Shown here: piece by piece, positions 1 to 5,287 of the stretch
How positions within the stretch are numbered: the stretch's first letter is position 1
Layout of the letters: each line of letters opens with the position of its first letter
Assembly (NCBI GenBank): GCA_937967755.1
Contig: CALBTA010000338.1
Location: 1-5,287 of the forward strand
DNA from: an uncultured Planctomycetaceae bacterium
GTDB lineage: Bacteria; Planctomycetota; Planctomycetia; Pirellulales; Pirellulaceae
Length of the DNA: 5,287 nucleotides
Reading direction: 5' to 3'
Translations under genes and position numbers: made by a program
Notes under the pieces: model-generated
Databases searched by the model: none
Told to the model about the DNA's origin: nothing
What the model saw: only the letters and a program-made list of their open reading frames with translations

Positions 1-2
1 GC

Positions 3-1229
3 GGCGGCAACCGTGGGCCGTTCAAGAAGGCTCAAAAGGAAAACAACTGGGAAGAAATTCTTAAGACCGGCCCCGAACTGCTGAAATCGAACCCGTGGGA
101 TAAGACGTTGTTGGAGCCGATGGCGGATGCGTGCGGCGTTTACGGTTTCAACGAAGTCGAACTGCGTTACCTGAAAAACGCGCTCGACGCCAACTTGAAG
201 GATGTCGAGGTCAACAAACACTGCGCTGCTACGCTGGCGCGCGTCGGGCAGTTCGATCAGGCGATCGCTTGCTGGCGGCGGATCGGCACGATTCGAGGCA
301 AGAACGACACGGAAGTTGACAACATGATTTCCGATTTGATGCGCGAGAAGACCCAAATCCTCACCGGGCTGGGCGATGATGACAAGGCGACCGGCCGGGT
401 GGTGAAAGAAGGCTTGAGCGAGAAGGAAGCGAAAGAAGTCAAGGCGACCGTCGGTGTGCAGCAGGAGGAACCGGCGAAGCAAAAGAAAGTTGAGCTGACG
501 CTGCGTCAGAAGCTGGAACGGGCCATCGCCGACGACCCGGAAGTTGTCGAAAACTATTTGCAGCTTGCCCAATTGCACCAAAGCGAAGGGCGTGCGGCCG
601 AGGCCGTCAAAGCGCTTACCGCCGGGCTGGCCGCATCGGGCGGGGACTTCCGCGTTCAAGAAAAACTGGAAGACGCCCAGATCTTGCAGATGAAACAGCA
701 GTTGGCCGTCGCCGAAAAACGGGCCAAGAGCGACCCCAGCGAAGAAGCGGCCGCATTGGTTAAGAGCATGCGCGACCAACTCTATCGCCAGGAGTTGGAA
801 AACTACACCGGCCGGGCTTCGCGCCAGCCGGATGATTTGGCTTTGCAATACCAACTGGCGGTACGGCTGAAGCGGGTCGGCAACTTCGCTGAGGCTGAGA
901 AGGTACTCACAGCCGTTCGCCAAGATCCCAAATTAAAAACGGCTGCCACGATTGAATTGGGCGAATGCCTGCAGCAGCAGCAAAAATATGCCGGGGCGAT
1001 GCAGTGTTACGCCCGGGCGGTCGAACTTGCTGAAGGGGAGCAATCCGCCGGCCAAGGGGATGAAAATGTCGCCAAATTGGCCCTCTATCGGGCGGGAATT
1101 CTCGCCACCGGGCTAAAGCAATATGACACGGCGATCAAGCACCTGCAGGCCCTCAGCAAGATCGACGCCCGCTACCGCGATGTCCTAACCCGGCTGGACA
1201 AAGCGAAGAAAATGCGTGATAAAGGTTGA
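3..1229 (+). CDS. Tetratricopeptide repeat protein, 5'-truncated by the window edge
   Basis: The reading frame is open from base 3 to a TGA at 1227-1229, giving 408 residues with no start in view; the TTG at 108 is internal, because the frame continues sensibly upstream of it (a stretch reading NPWDKTLLEPMADACG spans it). Fragment residues about 70-97, 179-212, 276-308, 313-343 and 359-385 each look like a TPR helix pair, with the usual pattern of a small residue in helix A and an 'F/Y-x-x-A' turn (GQFDQAIACW, GNFAEAEKVL, KQYDTAIKHL). A charged Lys/Glu-rich linker separates the first repeat from the rest (about 130-165). TPRs are protein-protein interaction scaffolds. The NPWD and AIACWRRI pieces resemble a TPR family I know from planctomycetes, which is recollection rather than a search result. 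No catalytic domain or membrane segment is visible in this part. Partner and cellular role are unknown. It is co-directional with rpsT, 94 bases upstream. Confidence 0.85.
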   Translation, partial: GGNRGPFKKAQKENNWEEILKTGPELLKSNPWDKTLLEPMADACGVYGFNEVELRYLKNALDANLKDVEVNKHCAATLARVGQFDQAIACWRRIGTIRGKNDTEVDNMISDLMREKTQILTGLGDDDKATGRVVKEGLSEKEAKEVKATVGVQQEEPAKQKKVELTLRQKLERAIADDPEVVENYLQLAQLHQSEGRAAEAVKALTAGLAASGGDFRVQEKLEDAQILQMKQQLAVAEKRAKSDPSEEAAALVKSMRDQLYRQELENYTGRASRQPDDLALQYQLAVRLKRVGNFAEAEKVLTAVRQDPKLKTAATIELGECLQQQQKYAGAMQCYARAVELAEGEQSAGQGDENVAKLALYRAGILATGLKQYDTAIKHLQALSKIDARYRDVLTRLDKAKKMRDKG

Positions 1230-1240
1230 TTCGAATTTTA

Positions 1241-1315
1241 GTAGCGGGGGTTTGCGCCGCCGTTTGTTTCCACCGCGTCTGCGACGCTATTACGGTGGCT
1301 AGAAGCCCCCGTTAC
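1241..1315. repeat. Nested palindromic element filling the TPR-rpsT gap
   Basis: The outer arms GTAGCGGGGGTTT (1241-1253) and its partner at 1303-1315 pair over 13 positions, with two G-U wobbles and no mismatch. Inside them, GCCGCCGT (1256-1263) pairs with ACGGTGGC (1292-1299) with one wobble, and at the centre GCGTC (1275-1279) pairs with GACGC (1283-1287) around a 3-base loop. An alternative middle stem is CCACCG (1270-1275) with CGGTGG (1293-1298), which is perfect. No T-tract follows on either strand, so it is not a canonical intrinsic terminator. It may be a dispersed REP- or MITE-like intergenic palindrome, or a leader structure for rpsT. Only one copy of the full element is present in the window. 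Confidence 0.7.
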
Positions 1316-1323
1316 GACTGAAC

Positions 1324-1593
1324 ATGCCAAATTCCTTAAGTGCCAAGAAACGTCTGCGTCAGAATGCGGCTCGCCGCCTTCACAACCGTTCGATCAAGTC
1401 GGCTTTGCGCTCCCAGATTCGCAAAGTTCGCGAAGCGGCCGCCGCTGGTGAAATCGAGAAGGCCGAAACCGAATTCCGCCTCGCTTCCAAGCGGCTTGAC
1501 CGCGCCGGGGCTAACCGCGTGATTCACCCTAACAAGGCTTCCCGTTTGAAATCGCGCCTATCGCGGGCCATCAAAACGGCGAAGCAGTCGTAG
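1324..1593 (+). CDS. rpsT: Small ribosomal subunit protein bS20
   Basis: The 89-residue product matches bS20 in length (E. coli has 87) and in sequence character. It starts MPN, continues SAKKRLRQNAARR and then NRSIKSALRSQIRKVREA, and ends with the conserved block around IHPNKASRLKSRLSRAIK (residues about 66-84). It is strongly basic and alpha-helical, as expected of a protein that binds 16S rRNA early in assembly of the 30S subunit. The ATG at 1324 is chosen because MPN is the family's usual N-terminus. No Shine-Dalgarno sequence precedes it (the upstream bases are CGACTGAAC), and a long palindrome ends only 8 bases before the start. In E. coli S20 represses its own translation; whether the upstream palindrome plays such a role here cannot be told. 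The stop codon TAG lies within a perfect hairpin, and the next gene is convergent. Confidence 0.97.
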   Translation: MPNSLSAKKRLRQNAARRLHNRSIKSALRSQIRKVREAAAAGEIEKAETEFRLASKRLDRAGANRVIHPNKASRLKSRLSRAIKTAKQS

Positions 1594-1608
1594 CGCACCC
1601 GCTACGAC
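1587..1608. terminator. Perfect hairpin across two convergent stop codons
   Basis: GTCGTAGCG (1587-1595) and CGCTACGAC (1600-1608) form a perfect 9-bp stem with the 4-base loop CACC. Because it is symmetric, each arm supplies a TAG: the rpsT stop at 1591-1593 on the + strand and the convergent gene's stop at 1602-1604 on the - strand. The position between two convergent genes suggests a bidirectional termination or RNA 3'-end protection element. Neither side carries an obvious U-tract, so classical intrinsic termination is not certain, and a dispersed palindromic repeat is the alternative. Confidence 0.6.
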
Positions 1609-2891
1609 GAAGGTTCCAAACCGCCGTGCAAATGAGCTTGCGGCGGTTGGTTTGTTTCTTGCTGAAACTCTTCCCCGGGCAGCGGCAGCCATTGGATCAA
1701 CTGCCGCGTCGATTCGGTGGCGGGCACGTCGTTCTCAGCCGGCTTCGATAAGATTCGAATCAAGCTGACGCTATTGTGTAAAGCGCCGTCGGGCGTTGTC
1801 CACCTGCGGCCATCACCGGCGATCAGCAGCGTGCGGTCTGCTTGCCCGTCGCAGCATCCAGTGATAGATACTTCTTTGCCGTCGATCTTGAAGTCGAGCG
1901 CTAGTGAATCGTACCGCACCAACTTCTTTCCGCTGCCCGCTCCTTCAAATTCCAAGTCCCATTGCTCCGCGGCGGAATTCAACAGCGATTGCTCAATCAC
2001 TCCCGGCCCGGCGGCAACCGTGCCGCTGGCAGCAACGATTCGGCCATCGGCGAAGCTGGCTTCGATCTGAACGTCCGCGTCGCCGCTGAGTTTATGTGGG
2101 AACTGCCTGCCGATTAGTTGATCGAGATCGACGCTTGAAAGTTGGCCCACTATTTCGCCGGTCAACCCGCCGCTCGAATGCACGATTGAAACTTCTCCGC
2201 GAAATGTGCAGCCATCTCCCAGATGCTCTAGGAAAGGAAGCTGCACGGCCAGCGGTGCGACGGATAGCGCCGCATCACCCGTGTCCCAATGAAGTTCAAC
2301 GAGTCGGCCATCGCGGTGAGCCACGCGCACCAGCGCTGGAGATTCCACGTTGTCTCCCGCGAGTTGGTAACTCGCGGTCAGTTCGTTCACTCCATCTTTG
2401 GCGGTAAAAGTCACTTCAAACGCCGACAACGTCTGGGCGTCGCCGCCGCCGTTGCGAATGACAACGTCGTTCGCCAACAGCCGAACCGAATCAGCCGCGG
2501 GGTATGATTCGTCCAGCAATCGTTGGCGCAGTTGCCGCCAAAGCCCGTCGAGATGCGCGGCTTCGATTTCCGCCTGGGCGGCGGTGATCCCGGTCTGCCC
2601 GTCGTGGTTGCGAACTTCAAGTTCGCGAATTCGCGCGATCCGCTCGCCGGTGTGAGGGTCGGTCAGTTCAACGTCACTGAGACGGGCGGCACCGGGAACG
2701 GGGTAGATGACCTGGTTCACCGAAACGCGTTGCCCGGTTCGCTGCGACCAGGTTGACGCCTGCGCCTGACGGTGCAGCGGGGTCTTCGTCCATGTCGAAT
2801 ACCCCAGCAGGGCGGCAGTTGGAATTGCACACAACGCGACGAATACCGCCCGGCAGATCAATCGCTGTGTTTTTTCCTGGAAGTGGAACAT
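1602..2891 (-). CDS. Membrane-anchored protein of unknown function, weakly AsmA-like
   Basis: This 429-residue protein begins with a short basic stretch (KTQR) and one hydrophobic segment at residues about 11-34, which contains CRAVFVALCAIPTAALLG. That is an uncleaved anchor or signal peptide, and the rest is probably on the far side of the membrane. The remainder lacks further membrane segments and looks beta-rich, with many alternating hydrophobic strands. Residues about 52-93 (TGQRVSVNQVIYPVPG, then LSDVELTDPHTGERIARI) recall the start of AsmA/YhdP-type proteins, in which an anchored beta-rich chain follows a 'feature-type gene, layer of description' pattern. That family link is an inference and weak. 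No catalytic motif is evident. The ATG at 2891 is supported by the membrane anchor starting soon after it and by AAGGA six bases upstream. The C-terminal tail (about 405-429) is rich in Gln and Pro and is encoded partly by a hairpin. It is the next gene after aroC in the same direction, 150 bases away. Confidence 0.8.
   Translation of the reverse strand: MFHFQEKTQRLICRAVFVALCAIPTAALLGYSTWTKTPLHRQAQASTWSQRTGQRVSVNQVIYPVPGAARLSDVELTDPHTGERIARIRELEVRNHDGQTGITAAQAEIEAAHLDGLWRQLRQRLLDESYPAADSVRLLANDVVIRNGGGDAQTLSAFEVTFTAKDGVNELTASYQLAGDNVESPALVRVAHRDGRLVELHWDTGDAALSVAPLAVQLPFLEHLGDGCTFRGEVSIVHSSGGLTGEIVGQLSSVDLDQLIGRQFPHKLSGDADVQIEASFADGRIVAASGTVAAGPGVIEQSLLNSAAEQWDLEFEGAGSGKKLVRYDSLALDFKIDGKEVSITGCCDGQADRTLLIAGDGRRWTTPDGALHNSVSLIRILSKPAENDVPATESTRQLIQWLPLPGEEFQQETNQPPQAHLHGGLEPSS
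1619..1659 (+). terminator. Terminator-like hairpin downstream of rpsT
   Basis: AACCGCC (1619-1625) pairs with GGCGGTT (1642-1648). The stem continues as GCAA (1628-1631) with TTGC (1638-1641) after a 2-base bulge, closing on a 6-base loop. It is followed by the T-rich run GGTTTGTTTCTT (1649-1660). This stem plus U-rich tail is the form of a rho-independent terminator for rightward transcription, and so would end the rpsT transcript. It lies inside the 3' end of the convergent minus-strand gene, where it encodes about residues 415-425. The U-tract is interrupted by G and C, so its strength is uncertain. Confidence 0.5.
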
Positions 2892-2897
2892 CCTTGT

Positions 2898-2902
2898 TCC
2901 TT
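2898..2902 (-). promoter_or_regulatory. Shine-Dalgarno site for the anchored-protein gene
   Basis: On the minus strand AAGGA stands six bases before the ATG at 2891, a good spacing. A second AAGG touches the ATG directly and is too close to be useful. This is the only clear ribosome binding site at the gene starts in the window, and it favours the 2891 start. It begins immediately after the end of the heptamer array. Confidence 0.6.
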
Positions 2903-2903
2903 G

Positions 2904-2973
<70 letters not shown>

Positions 2974-2978
2974 TGCCG

Positions 2979-3012
2979 CCCTCACCCCGGCCCTCTCCCA
3001 GAGGGAAAGGGA
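2979..3012. repeat. CTCACCCC / CCCTCTCCC palindromic repeat
   Basis: CCCTCACCCC (2979-2988) leads into CCCTCTCCC (2991-2999), a 3-base loop AGA, and GGGAAAGGG (3003-3011), which pairs with the left arm at 8 of 9 positions. The CCTCACCCCGGCCCTCTCCC type of sequence is familiar to me as a dispersed intergenic repeat in many bacterial genomes; its translations (LTPALSQRERE, PHPGPLPEGKG) appear as spurious peptides. That familiarity is recollection, not a search. It carries no gene and abuts the heptamer array after five bases. On the minus strand it lies downstream of aroC, where the stem could act as a transcript 3'-end structure. Confidence 0.7.
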
Positions 3013-3024
3013 GTAAAGTATTCT

Positions 3025-3046
3025 GTCACCCCCTCACCCCGTCACC
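3025..3046. repeat. Short octamer run at the aroC 3' end
   Basis: GTCACCCC (3025-3032), CTCACCCC (3033-3040) and the partial copy GTCACC (3041-3046) follow each other without a gap. CTCACCCC also occurs at 2981-2988 in the neighbouring palindromic repeat. The last copy enters the aroC coding region: its TCA at 3042-3044 is the aroC TGA stop on the minus strand. With fewer than three copies it could be chance in a C-rich tract. Confidence 0.45.
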
Positions 3047-4181
3047 TCTCCTTCGCCATCTCCATAAATAACCGATACCGCGCCTGCATCTCTTCCAGGC
3101 TATCGCCGCCGAACTTGTCGATCAGCGCTCCGGCGACTTCGAAGGCGACGACGTTTTCTACAATCACGCCCGCGGCGCTCACCGCGCAGACGTCGCTCCG
3201 CTCGTACGATGCTTCTTCCGACTCTTTCGTTTCTAAGTTGATCGACGGCAGCGCCTTGCGGAGGGTGCTGATCGGCTTCTTGGCCGCTCTTACGACAAGC
3301 GGTTGCCCGTTGGTCATGCCCGCTTCCAAGCCGCCGGCGTTGTTGGTGGGGCGGGTGTAGCCGAGGTTGGGTGAATCCTTCTGCGAGGCGTCGTAGTGAA
3401 TCGGGTCGTGAACTTCGCTGCCCTTGCGGCGGGCCGCTTCGAATCCCAGCCCAATCTCGACCCCCTTGATCGCTTGAATCGCCATTACCGCCTGGGCGAT
3501 GCGGCCGTCTAACTTCCGATCCCATTGGGCGTGCGTTCCCAGCCCAAAGGGCAAACCTTCAACGCGCACCTCCAACACCCCGCCCAGGGTGTCGCCTTCT
3601 TTGCCGGTTTGGTCGATCAACTCTTTGAACTGGTCATCCTGATCGGGGTTTAGCGAATAGATGATGCTCTTGTCGCGCAGTTCTTTCTGCTGCTCGATCG
3701 TGCCCGGCTGCGGATCGATCGCAATGCCGCCTAGCTCGGCGACATAACCAAACGCCGTGATGCCGAATTGGGCCAGCAACTGTTTTGCCAGCGCGCCGGC
3801 CGCGACGCGCACGGCAGTCTCGCGGGCGGAGGCTCTTTCCAGAATGTTGCGAATTGGCCCTAAATACTTCACAGCGCCGGTCAAATCGCCGTGACCGGGC
3901 CGGGGGCTTTCGAGATCGTCAAGCCGTTCCAGCTTGTAATCGCGGTTCACCACTTGCAGCGCGATGGGGCTTCCCAGCGACAGCCCACGCCAAATGCCGG
4001 ATAGGATATCGACTTTGTCGGATTCGATCCGCTGCCGCCCTCCGCGGCCGTACCCACCCTGGCGGCGCTTCAATTCGACGTCAATCGAATCGGTTTCCAG
4101 CGGCACGCCGGCCGGGAAACCGTCGATCAGGGCGATCAGCGTCTTGCCGTGCGATTCGCCGGCGGTCCAGTATCGAAGCAT
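3042..4181 (-). CDS. aroC: Chorismate synthase
   Basis: The enzyme converts 5-enolpyruvylshikimate 3-phosphate to chorismate, the last step of the shikimate pathway in the cytoplasm, using reduced FMN as catalyst without net redox change. The product has 379 residues, within the family range (about 350-400). Family marks run in order: GESHGKTL at residues 8-15 with the conserved His11; GGYGRGGRQ at 42-50; RPGHGD at 94-99 with the second conserved His97; ASARETAVRVAAGA at 117-130; and RSDVCAVSAAG at 328-338. His11 and His97 correspond to the two catalytic histidines known for the family. I chose the ATG at 4181 because MLRYWTAGESHGK is where the family begins. An in-frame GTG at 4226 would add 15 residues unlike any AroC. 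No Shine-Dalgarno site is visible. It is divergent from the transporter gene to the right and leads toward the anchored-protein gene. Nothing is broken or missing. Confidence 0.97.
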   Translation of the reverse strand: MLRYWTAGESHGKTLIALIDGFPAGVPLETDSIDVELKRRQGGYGRGGRQRIESDKVDILSGIWRGLSLGSPIALQVVNRDYKLERLDDLESPRPGHGDLTGAVKYLGPIRNILERASARETAVRVAAGALAKQLLAQFGITAFGYVAELGGIAIDPQPGTIEQQKELRDKSIIYSLNPDQDDQFKELIDQTGKEGDTLGGVLEVRVEGLPFGLGTHAQWDRKLDGRIAQAVMAIQAIKGVEIGLGFEAARRKGSEVHDPIHYDASQKDSPNLGYTRPTNNAGGLEAGMTNGQPLVVRAAKKPISTLRKALPSINLETKESEEASYERSDVCAVSAAGVIVENVVAFEVAGALIDKFGGDSLEEMQARYRLFMEMAKER

Positions 4182-4391
4182 GTGTGAATGTGAATTCGGC
4201 GCACAACACGAGCCGGGGGCCAACACCCCGCGGAGTCAATCAACCCAATTCTAGCCGCGATATTTCCCCGTCGATAGGTCGGTTGGAAAGCGGGCAACGG
4301 CGAGAGTTCGTTGCGATACAATGCCATCCAACGACTGCCATCCAGCGATAATGCCATCCACCGTAGGCTCGGACTGACAGCCTGTACCTAC
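4182..4391. promoter_or_regulatory. Divergent intergenic region between aroC and the transporter
   Basis: The two genes point away from each other, so these 210 bases should hold both promoters. On the minus strand TAGAAT (4253-4248) resembles a sigma-70 -10 box for aroC, but I see no convincing -35 partner 16-18 bases upstream, so I do not claim a defined promoter. The right third carries the three TGCCATCCA copies and a palindrome. The part nearest aroC (4182-4247) shows no clear structure beyond a GC-rich stretch. No RNA gene is evident. Confidence 0.5.
4313..4363. repeat. Three direct TGCCATCCA repeats
   Basis: TGCCATCCA occurs at 4322-4330, 4336-4344 and 4352-4360, with starts 14 and 16 bases apart. 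The first and third copies lie in a longer similar block: GCGATACA then ATGCCATCCA then ACG (4313-4333), against GCGATA then ATGCCATCCA then CCG (4345-4363). This suggests local duplication. The middle copy has only the nine-base core. Repeated cores in a divergent promoter region can be operator sites for a regulator, but no palindromy within the core supports a typical dimeric site. Function is unproven. Confidence 0.65.
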
Positions 4392-4392
4392 G
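4362..4392. repeat. Imperfect palindrome touching the transporter start codon
   Basis: CGTAGG (4362-4367) pairs with CCTACG (4387-4392), and the last G is the first base of the GTG start codon. An alternative, mutually exclusive stem is AGGCT (4365-4369) with AGCCT (4379-4383) around a 9-base loop. In RNA the outer stem would place the start codon at the base of a hairpin. It resembles the short GTAGG...CCTAC palindromes I associate with planctomycete intergenic DNA, which is recollection only. Confidence 0.45.
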
Positions 4393-5287
4393 TGAAAGCC
4401 CGCTCCTTGCTCGCCCAACTCCAACGCCGGTGGTTTCTGCTTGCTCTGCTGGCGGTGATGTTGTTGGGCTACACACAGGCCGAGCCGCTGGCGGCGTTGG
4501 CCGATGCCGGCTGGCTGCGAAACTGCATCGTTGCCACAGTGATGTTCGTGATGGCATTGCCGTTGAGCATTGAGGCAATGGCTCGTTCGGTCACCAACCC
4601 CGTGCCGCTGTTGCTGGCGGTGGCGATGAACGTGGTCGCCGTTCCGCTAGCGGCGGTGGCTTTGTACGGGCCGATGAATTTCTATTCCAACGATTTCGCC
4701 AACGGGTTGTTGATCGTCGGTGCGACCCCATGCACCCTGGCCTCCGCGGCGGTTTGGACGCGGCGAGCTGGAGGTAACGACGCGGTCGCCCTTATGGTCA
4801 CCGTCGCCACCAACCTGGGCTGCTTCGTGGTTTCCCCGTTGGTCATGCTGCTGACCGCGGGCAAGCAAGCCGAGACCGAGGTCGTCAATTTTTGGGCAAT
4901 GGCAACGAAGTTGTTGTTGCTCGTTGTCGCTCCGATGATACTGGGGCAGTTACTGCGGTTGCATCAAGGCGCGGCCGATTGGGCAGCGAAGCGGAAGACG
5001 ATGCTTGGCGTCGTCGCGCAGATTGGCATTCTGATGATGGTCACGCTGGGATCGATCGGCGCGGGCCGCGAAATGGGGGGCGACCTGTCGCGCCTGTTGG
5101 GGCCAGCCGTCGCGGTGATGGCGGTCCTGGTGGTGGTGATTCACGTTGGCGTATTGCTGGCGGGAATCTTGCTCGCCAAAGCCGCCCGGCAAAGCCGCGC
5201 GGATCAAATCGCGGTCGGCATCGCCGGCAGCCAAAAGACGTTGATGATCGGCCTGCAAATGTCGGCGTCGTATTTCCCCGGTACGCT
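4392..5287 (+). CDS. Bile acid:sodium symporter-like transporter, 3'-truncated
   Basis: From the GTG at 4392 the frame stays open to the right edge, giving 298 codons with no stop in view. The product is very hydrophobic, with roughly eight membrane segments visible (about 14-28, 43-62, 71-91, 104-122, 130-155, 168-190, 204-224 and 236-265). The block GATPCTLASAAVWTRRAGGN at 110-129, followed by MVTVATNLGCF, and the block AGSQKTLMIGL at 278-288 match the SBF-like branch of the bile acid:sodium symporter (BASS/CPA) superfamily (YfeH type). These proteins move organic anions, probably with Na+, across the inner membrane; the substrate here is unknown. Family members run to about 310-330 residues, so only a short C-terminal part should be missing. 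GTG is preferred because it gives a charged start (KARSLLAQLQRR) before the first helix, and there is no in-frame ATG upstream; the next ATG (codon 23) would cut into helix 1. No Shine-Dalgarno site is evident. Confidence 0.85.
   Translation, partial: MKARSLLAQLQRRWFLLALLAVMLLGYTQAEPLAALADAGWLRNCIVATVMFVMALPLSIEAMARSVTNPVPLLLAVAMNVVAVPLAAVALYGPMNFYSNDFANGLLIVGATPCTLASAAVWTRRAGGNDAVALMVTVATNLGCFVVSPLVMLLTAGKQAETEVVNFWAMATKLLLLVVAPMILGQLLRLHQGAADWAAKRKTMLGVVAQIGILMMVTLGSIGAGREMGGDLSRLLGPAVAVMAVLVVVIHVGVLLAGILLAKAARQSRADQIAVGIAGSQKTLMIGLQMSASYFPGT

Noticed and set aside
1717..2756. Several + strand frames of 60-117 codons opposite the anchored-protein gene
   Set aside because: The minus-strand reading is one long frame with a membrane anchor and a ribosome binding site; the + strand frames overlap each other and show no domain.
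4182..4226. A 15-residue N-terminal extension of AroC from a GTG at 4226
   Set aside because: Chorismate synthases begin right at the MLRYWTAGESHGK equivalent; the extension has no family match.
3785..4351. A 188-codon + strand frame opposite aroC
   Set aside because: It is antisense to a clear, intact aroC, rich in Arg and Pro as expected of an off-frame reading of GC-rich DNA, with no domain.
4313..4363. Replication iterons or a CRISPR remnant
   Set aside because: There are only three nine-base copies, no DnaA-box cluster or AT-rich region, and no replication gene nearby.
4240..5258. Minus-strand frames of 68-112 codons in the right part of the window
   Set aside because: They are shadows of the transporter gene or of the divergent intergenic region; the + strand reading has membrane helices and conserved transporter motifs.

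Overview
The window looks like chromosomal housekeeping DNA from a planctomycete, probably of the Pirellulales type. The basis is the style of the tetratricopeptide protein at the left edge, the moderately high GC content, the scarcity of clear Shine-Dalgarno sites, and intergenic DNA full of short palindromes and heptamer repeats. This placement is an inference from pattern recognition; no database was searched.

Layout from left to right. (1) The C-terminal part of a TPR protein on the + strand, running in from outside the window. (2) A short gap filled almost entirely by a nested palindrome of about 75 bp. (3) rpsT, encoding ribosomal protein bS20, on the + strand. (4) A perfect 9-bp hairpin lying across the stop codons of rpsT and of the convergent gene, followed by a terminator-like hairpin inside the convergent gene. 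(5) A minus-strand gene for a 429-residue protein with one N-terminal membrane anchor and a weak AsmA-like look, function unknown. (6) A 150-bp gap made of three stacked repeat types: a ten-unit heptamer array, a CTCACCCC/CCCTCTCCC palindromic repeat, and an octamer run that reaches the aroC stop codon. (7) aroC (chorismate synthase) on the minus strand, upstream of and in the same direction as the anchored protein. (8) A 210-bp divergent intergenic region with three direct copies of TGCCATCCA and a palindrome that touches the next start codon. (9) The start of a bile acid:sodium symporter-like membrane transporter on the + strand, cut by the right edge.

The genes do not form one pathway. rpsT serves translation and aroC makes chorismate for aromatic amino acids and related compounds. 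The TPR protein, the anchored protein and the transporter cannot be tied to either from this sequence. I see no defence system, mobile element with a transposase, CRISPR array or RNA gene. The unusual content is non-coding: nearly every gene boundary is occupied by a palindrome or tandem repeat, several of which overlap start or stop codons.
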